Source of the DNA: Hymenobacter jejuensis
GTDB taxonomy: Bacteria > Bacteroidota > Bacteroidia > Cytophagales > Hymenobacteraceae
Direction of reading: 5' to 3'
Length of the DNA stretch: 64,000 nt
NCBI RefSeq assembly: GCF_006337165.1
Contig: NZ_CP040896.1
Location: forward strand, 806,001 to 870,000
Each line of letters opens with the position of its first letter. The stretch's first letter is position 1. The notes below the pieces were generated by a model. It was not told where the DNA came from and ran no database searches. It was given only the letters and a program-made list of their open reading frames with translations. The translations under genes and the position numbers were made by a program. Below are positions 1 through 8,669 of this stretch, in pieces.

Positions 1-331
1 GAAACCTGATTTAGGTATTTAGAGCATAAAGCCAAGTTATGGTGCTGCATTCGGGTATCTGGCTATAAAGTAATTGCTGTCCAGCTATTGGCTTCTGCAA
101 GCTATCTGGTGAGTCCTAGTCTTACTACCGCCAATTCTTCCGTTATCCCTTCCCAATGATTTCCCGTGAAAGTCACTCCGTCGGGATTCTGGGCGTAGCG
201 TGGCGCTTTGGTGACAATCTGTCACGGGAAAAGGCAGTTTTTGGCCTTGGTACGTTGCTTGTACCTACCCCACCGCGAGCAAATCGCATCCAAAACCAGA
301 CACCTTAACTCTTTAACGATATCCATTTAAT
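1..331. other. Intergenic region upstream of dnaK
   Basis: No convincing reading frame lies in this stretch. It holds a candidate sigma-54-like promoter (247-263) and an inverted repeat GTGACA-ATC-TGTCAC (211-225), both described separately. No CIRCE element (TTAGCACTC-N9-GAGTGCTAA) of the HrcA type is visible. The rest is featureless to my eye. Confidence 0.6.
247..263 (+). promoter_or_regulatory. Candidate sigma-54-like promoter of dnaK
   Basis: The sequence TTGGTACG-TTGC-TTGTA resembles the -24/-12 consensus TGGCACG-N4-TTGCA, with GG and the downstream TG at the right 10-bp spacing; the -12 base is T instead of C. The start of transcription would be near 275, leaving a leader of about 56 bases. 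An inverted repeat at 211-225 lies about 55 bases further upstream. No good TAnnTTTG element was found before dnaK. This is an inference from one motif. Confidence 0.3.
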
Positions 332-2269
332 ATGGGAAAGATAATCGGTATTGACCTCGGCACTACCAACTCGTGCGTGGCCGTTATGGAAGGCAACGAG
401 CCGGTGGTGATTCCGAACAGCGAAGGTCGCCGCACAACCCCCTCGATTGTGGCGTTCCTCGACAATGGCAAAGGCGAGCGCAAAGTTGGTGACCCAGCTA
501 AGCGTCAGGCCATTACCAACCCGAAGAATACCATTGCTTCTATTAAGCGCTTCATGGGCCGTCGTTTCTCGGAAGTAACTGAGGAAACCAAGCACGTAGC
601 TTATGAGTTGGTGCGTGGCACCAACGATACGGTCAGTGTGCAAATTGGTGACCGTCAATATACTCCGCAGGAAATCTCGGCGATGGTGCTTCAGAAAATG
701 AAGCAGACTGCTGAAGATTACCTCGGCCAGCCCGTAACCGAAGCAGTTATTACTGTTCCGGCTTATTTCAACGATGCTCAGCGTCAGGCTACCAAAGAAG
801 CTGGTGCCATCGCGGGCCTCGATGTAAAGCGTATCATCAACGAGCCGACGGCCGCTGCACTGGCTTACGGCTTGGATAAAAAGCATAAAGACCAGAAAAT
901 TGCTGTGTACGACCTAGGTGGTGGTACTTTCGACATCTCCATCTTGGAGCTAGGCGACGGCGTGTTTGAAGTCCTGAGCACTAACGGCGACACCCACCTC
1001 GGTGGCGACGACTTCGACCAGGTTATCATCAACTTCTTGGCCGAGCAATTTCAGCGCGACGAAAACATGGACCTGCGTCAGGATCCCATGGCTCTGCAGC
1101 GCCTGAAAGAAGCCGCCGAAAAAGCCAAAGTGGAGCTTTCTAGCTCAACCGAAACCGAAATCAACCTGCCTTACATCACCGCCACGGCTACTGGCCCGAA
1201 GCACTTGGTGGTAAAGCTGAGCCGCGCCAAGTTTGAGCAACTCGCTGATTCTCTGGTGCGTCGTTCGATGGACCCTTGCAAAAAGGCGCTCCAAGACGCT
1301 GGCTTGTCGACTTCGGATATCGACGAGGTAATCCTCGTGGGTGGTTCGACGCGCATTCCGCGCATTCAGGAAGAAGTAGAGAAATTCTTCGGCAAGAAGC
1401 CTTCAAAAGGCGTTAACCCCGACGAAGTAGTAGCCGTGGGTGCTGCCATCCAAGGCGGTGTGCTGACGGGTGAAGTGAAAGACGTGCTCCTGCTCGACGT
1501 TACTCCGCTCTCGCTGGGCATCGAAACAATGGGCGGCGTGATGACCAAACTCATCGAGTCGAATACCACGATCCCAACTAAGAAATCGGAGACGTTCTCG
1601 ACGGCTTCCGACAACCAGCCTTCGGTTGAGATTCATGTGTTGCAAGGCGAGCGCCCGCTGGCTTCGCAAAACCGCACGATTGGTCGCTTCCACCTCGCCG
1701 ATATTCCGCCAGCACCGCGCGGCGTTCCGCAAATCGAAGTAACCTTTGACATCGACGCCAACGGCATCCTGCACGTATCGGCTAAGGACAAAGGCACCGG
1801 CAAAGAGCAGAAAATCCGCATCGAAGCTTCGTCGGGCTTGTCTGACGCCGACATCGAGCGGATGCGCAACGAAGCCAAAGCCAACGAAGAATCGGATAAG
1901 GCTGAGAAAGAGCGCATTGAGAAGGTGAACCAAGCCGACTCGATGATCTTCCAGACCGAGAAGCAACTGAAAGAGTATGGTGACAAACTGAGCGCTGGCA
2001 ACAAAACCGCCATCGAAAACGCCCTTGCTGACTTGCGTAAAGCGCACGAAAGCAAAGACTTGGCTCAGATTGATACGGCCATGACTGCTATCAACGCCGC
2101 TTGGCAAACTGCTTCAACCGAGATGTACAACGCTACGCAAGGCGAAGGTCAGCCGCAAGGCTACCCCGGCGGCGACGGCCAAGGCCCCGCCGACGGCGGC
2201 AACGGTCAGCAAGGCCAGCCCCACGACAATGTAACTGATGTGGACTACGAAGAAGTTGGTAACAAGTAA
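332..2269 (+). CDS. dnaK: Molecular chaperone DnaK (Hsp70)
   Basis: This is the cytoplasmic ATP-dependent Hsp70 chaperone that binds exposed hydrophobic segments of unfolded proteins with DnaJ and GrpE. The 645-residue length is normal. The actin-like nucleotide-binding half begins with GIDLGTTNS (residues 6-14) and carries DLGGGTFD near residue 193 and GGSTRIP near 336. The interdomain linker [11 protein letters not shown] follows at about 385, then the substrate-binding domain, helical lid and a Gly/Gln/Pro-rich tail ending [10 protein letters not shown]. dnaJ and grpE are not adjacent. A strong terminator follows, and the stop codon lies inside a copy of the dispersed palindromic repeat. 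Identification is certain. Confidence 0.99.
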   Translation: MGKIIGIDLGTTNSCVAVMEGNEPVVIPNSEGRRTTPSIVAFLDNGKGERKVGDPAKRQAITNPKNTIASIKRFMGRRFSEVTEETKHVAYELVRGTNDTVSVQIGDRQYTPQEISAMVLQKMKQTAEDYLGQPVTEAVITVPAYFNDAQRQATKEAGAIAGLDVKRIINEPTAAALAYGLDKKHKDQKIAVYDLGGGTFDISILELGDGVFEVLSTNGDTHLGGDDFDQVIINFLAEQFQRDENMDLRQDPMALQRLKEAAEKAKVELSSSTETEINLPYITATATGPKHLVVKLSRAKFEQLADSLVRRSMDPCKKALQDAGLSTSDIDEVILVGGSTRIPRIQEEVEKFFGKKPSKGVNPDEVVAVGAAIQGGVLTGEVKDVLLLDVTPLSLGIETMGGVMTKLIESNTTIPTKKSETFSTASDNQPSVEIHVLQGERPLASQNRTIGRFHLADIPPAPRGVPQIEVTFDIDANGILHVSAKDKGTGKEQKIRIEASSGLSDADIERMRNEAKANEESDKAEKERIEKVNQADSMIFQTEKQLKEYGDKLSAGNKTAIENALADLRKAHESKDLAQIDTAMTAINAAWQTASTEMYNATQGEGQPQGYPGGDGQGPADGGNGQQGQPHDNVTDVDYEEVGNK

Positions 2270-2284
2270 TTGATAACCAAGTAT
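2264..2284. repeat. Dispersed AT-rich palindromic repeat, copy at the dnaK 3' end
   Basis: AAGTAATTGATAACCAAGTA matches the left half of the recurrent palindrome and part of the right half. The dnaK stop codon TAA (2267-2269) is inside it, and the dnaK terminator starts 7 bases later. Confidence 0.5.
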
Positions 2285-2290
2285 ATACAA

Positions 2291-2325
2291 AAGCCCGAAG
2301 CAATGCTTCGGGCTTTTTTGTTTTG
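2291..2325 (+). terminator. Rho-independent terminator of dnaK
   Basis: An 11-bp perfect stem AAGCCCGAAGC / GCTTCGGGCTT with loop AAT is followed by TTTTTGTTTT. Confidence 0.93.
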
Positions 2326-2415
2326 AGGCCAATTCAACAGAATAGGTGAAGCGTTTCATCTTCATAAAAAACAACGTATTGCCCCCTTAGCTTACTGACT
2401 AACAATTTGTTTACC

Positions 2416-3558
2416 ATGCGATTTCTCATCATCGGTGCTGGAATAGGGGGCTTGACTACGGCGCTGGCGCTGCTGCGGCAGGGACACGAAGTACAGGTCG
2501 TGGAAGCGGCTCCGGAGCTGCGCGAAGTAGGTGCAGGCGTGGTGCTGGGCGCAAATGCCATGCGGGCGTTAGCACAGTTCGGAGCCCACGACGCCGTGCG
2601 GCCTCTGGGTCATCCGGTGACGCATTTGCACCTCTACAACCAGCAAGGCGATCTGCTGAATGCTGCGGATACAACGCCATTTACTGAGCGCCTGGGCTTC
2701 GACAATCTTGGCATTCACCGCGCTACGCTCCAGCATGCGCTCCTTAGGCTTTTGCCGCCCGGAATCGTGCAAGTGGGCAAGCCCTTTGAGCGTTTTGAGG
2801 CGACACTCTACAACATAATGGCCCATTTTGCGGACGGCTCGGCAACGACTGCCGACGCCCTGATCGGTGCCGATGGGATTCGGTCGCGGGTGCGGCGCCA
2901 GCTACTGCCCCAGAGCCAGCCGCGTTATGCAGGCTATACATGCTGGCGGGCAGTGGTCAATGCCACTTCACTGCACCTGAAGGCCGGATACGCTTCGGAA
3001 TTTTGGGGCCGGCCGGGGCGTTTTGGATACGTCCCGATGGCCAATGGGCAAGCTTATTGGTTTGCCTGCATCAACAGTCCGGAAGCCAATAACCCGCGTT
3101 TTCGGGGATTTCGCGTGGCCGATTTGCAGCGGCATTTCGGCAGTTTTCATGCGCCCGTGCCCGAAATGCTGGCCCTGACGCGCGACGACCAACTTTTGTG
3201 GAATGACATTCTGGATATTAAGCCGTTGCGCCACTTTGCATTTGGGCGCGTATTGTTGCTCGGCGACGCAGCGCATGCCACTACTCCCAACTTAGGGCAA
3301 GGTGCAGGACAAGCCGTGGAAGATGCCGCCGTTTTGGCCGCGTGCCTCAGCCGGCAGCCCAAGCCCGAAGACGCTTTTCGCGAGTTTGAGCGCCTGCGTC
3401 GCCCTCGCACGACCCGCGTAGTCAAGCTATCGTGGCAGATGGGGCGGGTGGCGCAGCTGCAAAACCATGTGCTCACTTTTCTGCGCGATGCCGTAATGCG
3501 GCGCGTGCCCGCCAGCGTGCAGAACAGCCAGATGGATTTCTTGTATCAACTTGATTAG
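2416..3558 (+). CDS. FAD-dependent monooxygenase (UbiH / salicylate hydroxylase-like)
   Basis: This is a group A flavoprotein monooxygenase, which uses NAD(P)H and oxygen to hydroxylate an aromatic or isoprenoid substrate; the substrate cannot be read from the sequence. The Rossmann FAD motif GAGIGG is at residues 7-12, an acidic residue ends the second strand (VVEAAPEL), and the second FAD motif GDAAHATTPNLGQG lies near residues 282-295. An internal motif DALIGADGIRSRVRR matches the DG-type motif of this class. I prefer the ATG at 2416 (380 residues), three codons after a possible TTG start, because it begins directly with the Rossmann strand. It stands alone between dnaK and a gene on the opposite strand. 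Confidence 0.9.
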   Translation: MRFLIIGAGIGGLTTALALLRQGHEVQVVEAAPELREVGAGVVLGANAMRALAQFGAHDAVRPLGHPVTHLHLYNQQGDLLNAADTTPFTERLGFDNLGIHRATLQHALLRLLPPGIVQVGKPFERFEATLYNIMAHFADGSATTADALIGADGIRSRVRRQLLPQSQPRYAGYTCWRAVVNATSLHLKAGYASEFWGRPGRFGYVPMANGQAYWFACINSPEANNPRFRGFRVADLQRHFGSFHAPVPEMLALTRDDQLLWNDILDIKPLRHFAFGRVLLLGDAAHATTPNLGQGAGQAVEDAAVLAACLSRQPKPEDAFREFERLRRPRTTRVVKLSWQMGRVAQLQNHVLTFLRDAVMRRVPASVQNSQMDFLYQLD

Positions 3559-3595
3559 CAATGCAATACGCAAATCAGGCAGAAGAATTCGTTTT

Positions 3596-4732
3596 CTACT
3601 TCGGGTTCATAGCTTCCTGCATTTCTTCGTCAGCTTCTTCCTGAAAGCCCTTTTCGATTTTCTCTTCAACCTCTCTATAATCCTCAGCATCAGGCTTTTC
3701 GGCTTGCACTTCTTGTTGGGCTTTGGCGTGGGGCTCGTAGCTAAGGCGAATGCAGATGGGGAAGTGATCGGAGCCGGTGTAAGGCAAGCGACGAATGTCA
3801 GCTACTTTGAAATCGGGCGAGTGAAAAATATGGTCCAAAGGCCAGCGCATCAGCGAATATTCGGCGTGAAACGTCGGGAGTAAGCCGCGCCCAATGCGCG
3901 GATCGAGCAAGCCGCTCAGGCGCCGAAACAGCTCGGAAGTATGCGACCACGCCACGTCGTTCATGTCGCCGGCCACGATGGTGGGTTCTTCGGAATTCTC
4001 AATCTCGCTGCCCACGAGCAGTAATTCCGCATCGCGGCGGGTGCTGGTTTTGGATTCTTGGGGTGCCGGCGGCTTGGGGTGCAGGCAATACAACCGCACC
4101 AGCTCGCCCGAGGGCATTTTGACGTGCCCATGAAAAGAGGGAATGTCGTCGTCGAGGAGAAATTTAATCTGCGGATTAACCAACTCCAGGCGCGAAAACA
4201 GCAACAGGCCGTAGGTATTGGGCAGCGGCGCATAGGCGGTGTGCGGATGCGTGGCTTCCAGCACGCTCAGCTTTTCCAACCACCATTGGTCGGTTTCGAC
4301 GGCCAAGATGATGTCGGGATCGCAGTCGCGAATCACACGCAGGCACGCTTCCGAATCGCGGTTGGTCATCAGCACGTTGGTCACCATCATGCTGAGCTGG
4401 CGCTGTTTGTTGGCCAAACCCGCCGGGCTACTGTTTTCTACTTGGCGAGGGCGCAACGGCGTGTACGGCGCAATGCGGTAAAACTGATACAGCGCGCACA
4501 CGAACAAAGCCGTGATAAGTCCTATTCCGGCCGCCCAGTGGTGCACACCCAGAAGTAAAGCCCCAACCGCGCTGACGGCCGCCACGGCCGTGATTTGCAA
4601 GCGCGGAAAATCAAAAATGCGAATCCACCATGCCTCTTCCCGTAGCAAGGGCAAGAGCGTAGCTACGATGGCCGAAATGCCAATCAAGAGGATCAAACCC
4701 CGGACTATTGACAGCCCCAGCGAAACGTCCAT
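3596..4732 (-). CDS. Membrane-anchored endonuclease/exonuclease/phosphatase family protein
   Basis: Three hydrophobic segments occupy roughly residues 8-24, 45-62 and 65-85. A metal-dependent phosphoesterase domain of the DNase I / EEP superfamily follows (about 115-335), predicted to face outward. Catalytic signatures are AGDMND near residue 250, PLDHIFHS near 299 and GSDHFPI near 321. The C-terminal 45 residues are Glu/Lys-rich and low in complexity. The substrate may be nucleic acid, phospholipid or another phosphodiester; the fold does not decide. The gene converges on the monooxygenase, with only 37 bp between the stop codons and no clear terminator. Confidence 0.85.
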   Translation of the reverse strand: MDVSLGLSIVRGLILLIGISAIVATLLPLLREEAWWIRIFDFPRLQITAVAAVSAVGALLLGVHHWAAGIGLITALFVCALYQFYRIAPYTPLRPRQVENSSPAGLANKQRQLSMMVTNVLMTNRDSEACLRVIRDCDPDIILAVETDQWWLEKLSVLEATHPHTAYAPLPNTYGLLLFSRLELVNPQIKFLLDDDIPSFHGHVKMPSGELVRLYCLHPKPPAPQESKTSTRRDAELLLVGSEIENSEEPTIVAGDMNDVAWSHTSELFRRLSGLLDPRIGRGLLPTFHAEYSLMRWPLDHIFHSPDFKVADIRRLPYTGSDHFPICIRLSYEPHAKAQQEVQAEKPDAEDYREVEEKIEKGFQEEADEEMQEAMNPK

Positions 4733-4962
4733 GCAGTAAAGTAATGCCGATAGGCAATGGGTGGGTAGAAGTGTAAACTACAGCAACACAACATCTTACA
4801 AAAGACAATGAGCTGCTGTTAGGATGGGTACAGATGGGTACAAGAAGCCGGCCGAGTTTGCCCAGAATCCGAAAAATGCAAAGTCAGTTACTTTACCATT
4901 TAGTGGCTTCTACGCGTCAGCCCGCAGGCGGTTGTAGCGAGTAAACATACTAATTTGTGGGA

Positions 4963-4992
4963 TTTGCCGATTGCGGTTCCCTCGTACCTTTA
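4963..4992 (+). promoter_or_regulatory. Candidate promoter of the MarC-family gene
   Basis: TTTG (4963-4966), an 18-bp spacer and TACCTTTA (4985-4992) fit the Bacteroidota consensus with one mismatch. Transcription would start close to 4998, 17 bases before the ATG. Confidence 0.5.
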
Positions 4993-5014
4993 CCCCGCCG
5001 ACCTGCCTTCGCCT

Positions 5015-5641
5015 ATGGAAATTCTGCTCGCTACGTTTACTACGCTCTTTTCAGTGGTCAATCCGTTTGGGGCCATGCCCGTATTTCTGACCCTGACGGA
5101 GCAGGAAACGCCCAGCCAGCGCAAGCAAATCGGGCTACGGGCTTGTCTGTATATGATTGGGGTACTGAGCGTTTCGTTTTTTGCGGGCCAGTATGTCCTC
5201 AACTTTTTCGGCATCAATATTCATCACCTGCGCATTGCTGGGGGCATCCTGCTCATGCGCTCGGCCTTCGACCTGCTCACGCCCGGCGGCAACCGCGACC
5301 GCGTTTCGCCCGCCGCGCTGGAGGAGAGCAAGCACAAAGACGATATTTCCTTCACGCCCCTGGCCATGCCCATGCTGTCGGGGCCGGGCTCGATGGCCGT
5401 GTGCATCAGCTTGTTTACTGGCCGCCTTTCTTTCTTCGATATGGCGCTGATCTTTCTGGGGTTCGTGTTGGTGGCCTTGGCCAGCTACATCATCCTGATG
5501 TCGTCCTTGCGCCTGACGCGGTTTTTGGGCCGGCCGGGCATGTCGGCGCTGGCACGCATCATGGGTTTTATTACGCTGGCTATTGGTGTCAATTTTTTAG
5601 CTACGGCGATCAAGGCACTGTTTCCGGGCTTGAGCAGCTAG
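5015..5641 (+). CDS. MarC family integral membrane protein
   Basis: This 208-residue protein has the six-helix layout of the MarC/UPF0056 family (about 200-220 residues). The conserved NPFGAMPVFLTLT is at residues 15-27, and the second-half counterpart MPMLSGPGSMAV sits near 115-126, reflecting the internal duplication of the family. MarC proteins were once linked to multiple antibiotic resistance in E. coli, but that role was not upheld, so the transported substrate is unknown. I chose the ATG at 5015 because an upstream in-frame start at 4955 would place the candidate promoter inside the coding sequence. It lies alone between divergent and tandem neighbours. Confidence 0.9.
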   Translation: MEILLATFTTLFSVVNPFGAMPVFLTLTEQETPSQRKQIGLRACLYMIGVLSVSFFAGQYVLNFFGINIHHLRIAGGILLMRSAFDLLTPGGNRDRVSPAALEESKHKDDISFTPLAMPMLSGPGSMAVCISLFTGRLSFFDMALIFLGFVLVALASYIILMSSLRLTRFLGRPGMSALARIMGFITLAIGVNFLATAIKALFPGLSS

Positions 5642-5678
5642 AGTTTGCGAGATGCTTTCTCAGTCATAATAATACGTA

Positions 5679-5707
5679 ATTATCTATTAATCAAATAGTT
5701 ACGTTAA
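5679..5707. repeat. Imperfect AT-rich inverted repeat between the MarC-family gene and hemE
   Basis: ACGTAA and TTACGT flank an AT-rich centre with TTAATCAAATAG. On the minus strand it reads TAACTATTTGATTAATAGAT, close to the copy at 8648-8669. I group it, with low certainty, with the dispersed palindromic repeat. Confidence 0.35.
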
Positions 5708-5762
5708 ATAAATACCGCTATTCATTTGGGCACTGTAACTTGCAGTTCCATCTGCTTCTGTT

Positions 5763-6809
5763 ATGCTCAAAAACGACCTTTTGCTCCGCGCCGCTCGTGG
5801 CGAAGAAACCGAACGTACTCCCGTCTGGCTCATGCGCCAGGCCGGCCGCATTTTGCCCGAATACCGTGCTTTGCGGGCACGTCTGAGCGGTTTTAAGGAG
5901 CTTGTCGAAACACCAGAACTGGCAGCGGAAGTCACCATTCAGCCGGTGGATGCGCTGGACGTTGACGCGGCCATTATCTTTTCCGACATTCTGGTGGTGC
6001 CCGAAGCCATGGGCTTGCCTTACGAGATGCTGGAGGCCCGCGGGCCACTCTTCCCGACCACCATCAAATCGGCAAAGGACGTGCAAAACCTGCGCATCGC
6101 CGACCCCGAGGAGCACTTGGGTTACGTGCTGGAAGCCATTCGCGTGACCAAGCGGGCCCTCAATGGCCGTGTGCCGCTGATTGGTTTTGCCGGCGCCCCC
6201 TGGACGATTCTGGCGTATATGGTGGAAGGACACGGATCCAAAACCTTCTCCAAAGCCCGTCGTTTGCTGTATGCCGAGCCAGAACTGGCGCACGAGTTGT
6301 TGCGCAAAATCACGGCAACCACCATCGCGTACCTGAAGGCACAGGTAGCTGCCGGTGCCAATCTGGTGCAGGTTTTTGACTCGTGGGCTGGTATATTACC
6401 TCCGGCTCATTACCACGAATTCTCGACGTGCTACATCGCCGAAATCTGCGACGCGATTCCGGAAGTGCCAGTTACGGTATTTGCCAAGGGCGCTTACTTC
6501 GCCATTCCGGAATTTGCCCGCCTGAATTGCCGCACCATTGGCTTGGACTGGAACGAAGACCCGCGGGCAGTACGCGCCGCCATCGGCAACGACAAAACCC
6601 TGCAAGGCAACCTCGACCCTTGTGCCCTATACGGCACGGCCGAGCAAGTACAACACGCTACTATTCAGATGCTTAAGCAATTTGGTCCGCACCGCCACAT
6701 TGCCAACCTGGGCCACGGCGTGTACCCCGATACCAATCCGGACAACGTGAAGGTGTTCGTCAATACGGTGAAGGAATTCAGCGTGTTAGCGCGCGAAGGC
6801 AGCCTTTAG
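5763..6809 (+). CDS. hemE: Uroporphyrinogen decarboxylase
   Basis: HemE removes four carboxyl groups from the acetate side chains of uroporphyrinogen III to give coproporphyrinogen III, a cytoplasmic step of haem synthesis. The 348-residue length matches the family. The N-terminal signature [16 protein letters not shown] (about residues 20-35) includes the two substrate-binding arginines. [12 protein letters not shown] (77-88) carries the catalytic aspartate, and GFAGAPWT is near residue 140. No other haem gene is adjacent. The next gene starts 18 bp downstream on the same strand, so the two may be co-transcribed. Confidence 0.97.
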   Translation: MLKNDLLLRAARGEETERTPVWLMRQAGRILPEYRALRARLSGFKELVETPELAAEVTIQPVDALDVDAAIIFSDILVVPEAMGLPYEMLEARGPLFPTTIKSAKDVQNLRIADPEEHLGYVLEAIRVTKRALNGRVPLIGFAGAPWTILAYMVEGHGSKTFSKARRLLYAEPELAHELLRKITATTIAYLKAQVAAGANLVQVFDSWAGILPPAHYHEFSTCYIAEICDAIPEVPVTVFAKGAYFAIPEFARLNCRTIGLDWNEDPRAVRAAIGNDKTLQGNLDPCALYGTAEQVQHATIQMLKQFGPHRHIANLGHGVYPDTNPDNVKVFVNTVKEFSVLAREGSL

Positions 6810-6827
6810 CCCGGATTTTTGCTCCGC

Positions 6828-7424
6828 ATGAAACGTCGTTCTGTTTCCCGCAAGCCGGATAAATTTCCGGCCGAAAACGTATTTGAGCGCTGGACCAGCG
6901 AACACTTACGCCCGCATTCTGAATTTGAGCAATGCCATTTTATCGGCGGCGACTTTGCCAGCGCCACTTTGGGCAATAAGCGGTTTGTCGACTGTCTGTT
7001 TGAGCGCTGCAACCTGTCGTTGGCTTCGCTGGCGGGCACGGGGCTGCAAAACGTTGCTTTTCAAGACTGTAAGCTCTCGGGACTGCAGTTTACGGCCTGC
7101 CGCGACATGCTGTTTGAAGTGCATTTCGACCGCTGCCAGCTCTCCTATGCTTCCTTTTATGGCAAGCGGATGCCGGGTACGCACTTCGGGCACTGCAACC
7201 TAACAGACGCCGACTTCACTGGCGCCGACCTAGCCAACGCTGATTTCCAAGAATGCACCCTCAACGGAGCGGTATTTCACCAAACGCAGCTTTCCGGCGC
7301 CGATTTTCGCACCGCTACCGGGTTCATCATCGACCCCGACATCAACCCGCTCAAAAAGGCCCGCTTCGTACTCGAAGGCCTGCCTGGGCTGGTTAACAAA
7401 TACGGAGTAATAATTGGGCAATAA
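6828..7424 (+). CDS. Pentapeptide-repeat protein
   Basis: The 198-residue protein is built mostly of A(D/N)LxX-type pentapeptide repeats, for example CNLTDADFTGADLANADF and LNGAVFHQTQLSGADF. These fold as a right-handed quadrilateral beta-helix. The family includes Qnr-type DNA gyrase protectors, and this protein has a similar size and regular spacing, but the fold alone does not establish that role. The C-terminal 30 residues (PDINPLKKARFVLEGLPGL) leave the repeat. The ATG at 6828 is preferred to a TTG nine bases upstream. It follows hemE by 18 bp and converges with the heptose kinase, the two stop codons being 8 bp apart. Confidence 0.88.
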   Translation: MKRRSVSRKPDKFPAENVFERWTSEHLRPHSEFEQCHFIGGDFASATLGNKRFVDCLFERCNLSLASLAGTGLQNVAFQDCKLSGLQFTACRDMLFEVHFDRCQLSYASFYGKRMPGTHFGHCNLTDADFTGADLANADFQECTLNGAVFHQTQLSGADFRTATGFIIDPDINPLKKARFVLEGLPGLVNKYGVIIGQ

Positions 7425-7441
7425 TTTGATTGTTAGCCCAA
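7414..7441. terminator. Small bidirectional hairpin overlapping both stop codons
   Basis: TTGGGC (7414-7419) pairs with GCCCAA (7436-7441). The loop includes the stop codons of both convergent genes and the AT-rich sequence ATAATTTGATTGTTA, which resembles the dispersed palindrome. There is no long T run, so termination efficiency is uncertain. Confidence 0.4.
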
Positions 7442-8449
7442 TAGCTTTACCTGCATAGCTTCATCGAGCAGCCGCTGCTTCTCGATGGGCACTACGCCTA
7501 CCTGCTCGCACACCAAGCCGCCGCCTAGGTTGGCCAAAGCCGCTAACACCGGCGGCGCTACGCCCAAAGCCACGCACAAGGCCGCAATGCTGATCACCGT
7601 ATCGCCGGCCCCGGATACGTCGGATATCATGCGTACGTGCGCCGGAATGTAGGTACGGCCTGTCGCGGCTGACTCACTAAAAACTCCTCTCTCTGAGAGC
7701 GTTACCAATATTATTTCGGGCTGTAGCAACTCGCGCAAGCGATCTACGGCGGCTTCAAACATGGGTCGGTCGGCGGTAGTATCGTCGAAATCCAGCTTCA
7801 GGCCTTCGCGCAGTTCCTTCAGATTGGGCTTAAAGAGCGTGCACTGCGTATAGGCTAGGAAATTCTTCTTTTTCGGGTCGACTACTGTGGGCACGCCGTG
7901 CTTGCGGGCCAGCGTGACAAAGTGCTGAATACTAGCCTGGTTCAGCACGCCTTTATCGTAATCTTCGAAGATAACCACGTCGGCGCGGGGCAATAAGGCT
8001 TCGTAACGGGCTACCAGCAGTTGACTTTCTTCGGCGTTCAGATCGTGCTCTACTTCCGAATCGATGCGCAACAGGTGTTGTCCGGCCGCCAGAATGCGTT
8101 GCTTTACGGTAGTCGGGCGGTGCGAACTACGCACAATACCTTCGGCCGATAGTTCTTTATCTTGCAGTAAACCAAGCAGTTGATCGCCGCCAGCGTCGTC
8201 GCCTACTACGGCGCAGAGCAACGGCGTGGCGCCCATCGCCTGCACGTTCAGGGCAACGTTGGCGGCCCCGCCCAAGCGCTGCTCGGTACGGCTGACGTTT
8301 ACAACTGGCACCGGCGCCTCCGGCGAAAGACGCCCGGCCTTGCCCCACACGTACGCGTCCATCATCACATCGCCCACAATCAGAACCGTAAGCCGGTTGA
8401 AGGCGTCAAACAAATCGGGAAGCGCAGTGGGCGACGGAGCAGTGGGCAT
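7433..8449 (-). CDS. rfaE1: D-glycero-beta-D-manno-heptose-7-phosphate kinase (PfkB family)
   Basis: The protein corresponds to the kinase half of E. coli HldE, which phosphorylates heptose 7-phosphate at C1 on the way to ADP-heptose for lipopolysaccharide core. Matching signatures are LIVGDVMMDAYVWG, RLSPEAPVPVV and RLGGAANVALN near the N terminus, and the PfkB catalytic motif SDVSGAGDTVIS near residue 280. The cytidylyl/adenylyl-transferase half is absent, so a separate RfaE2-type enzyme is expected elsewhere. The ATG at 8449 gives 338 residues. A longer frame to 8587 exists but would include the promoter at 8473-8501. Confidence 0.9.
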   Translation of the reverse strand: MPTAPSPTALPDLFDAFNRLTVLIVGDVMMDAYVWGKAGRLSPEAPVPVVNVSRTEQRLGGAANVALNVQAMGATPLLCAVVGDDAGGDQLLGLLQDKELSAEGIVRSSHRPTTVKQRILAAGQHLLRIDSEVEHDLNAEESQLLVARYEALLPRADVVIFEDYDKGVLNQASIQHFVTLARKHGVPTVVDPKKKNFLAYTQCTLFKPNLKELREGLKLDFDDTTADRPMFEAAVDRLRELLQPEIILVTLSERGVFSESAATGRTYIPAHVRMISDVSGAGDTVISIAALCVALGVAPPVLAALANLGGGLVCEQVGVVPIEKQRLLDEAMQVKLLG

Positions 8450-8472
8450 TGCAGTGATTTGAAATGAAGGCG

Positions 8473-8501
8473 CAAAGGTAGAATGCATTTTTCGCATGCA
8501 A
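8473..8501 (-). promoter_or_regulatory. Promoter of the heptose kinase gene
   Basis: Read on the minus strand, TTG (8501-8499), an 18-bp spacer and a perfect TACCTTTG (8480-8473) precede the ATG at 8449 by about 23 bases. Confidence 0.6.
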
Positions 8502-8616
8502 GACGCCAAGTTCAACTTAGCCCCTTGATATGGCTTCAGGGATGCTTCCCACTCGATTTTGGCAGGAAATCTTGCTCCGAAAACCAAAGCCGCAGTGTCA
8601 GAATTGCTCTAAAACC

Positions 8617-8644
8617 AAAAGAACGCACCGCAGCGCGTTCTTTT
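8617..8644 (-). terminator. Terminator of the aminotransferase gene
   Basis: AAAAGAACGC / GCGTTCTTTT forms a 10-bp stem with an 8-base loop. On the minus strand it is followed by GGTTTT. It lies 24 bp beyond the aminotransferase stop. Confidence 0.8.
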
Positions 8645-8647
8645 GCA

Positions 8648-8669
8648 AACTATTGATACACAAATAGTT
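8648..8669. repeat. Palindromic repeat copy at the aminotransferase stop codon
   Basis: AACTATT and AATAGTT are inverted around GATACACA. The aminotransferase stop (8668-8670, minus strand) falls inside the right arm. Its position and shape match the other gene-end copies, although the base match to the consensus is weaker. Confidence 0.4.

Noticed and set aside
1..331. CIRCE/HrcA operator before dnaK
   Set aside because: No TTAGCACTC-type inverted repeat was found; the repeat at 211-225 is unrelated.
1403..2107. Long minus-strand open frame inside dnaK (234 codons)
   Set aside because: dnaK is certain on the plus strand, and antisense open frames over dnaK are a well-known by-product of its codon bias. 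The product has no recognisable fold.
4957..5679. 240-codon frame in another phase over the MarC-family gene
   Set aside because: It is a shadow of the MarC-family frame; the translation is rich in Gly/Ala/His and has no membrane or domain pattern.
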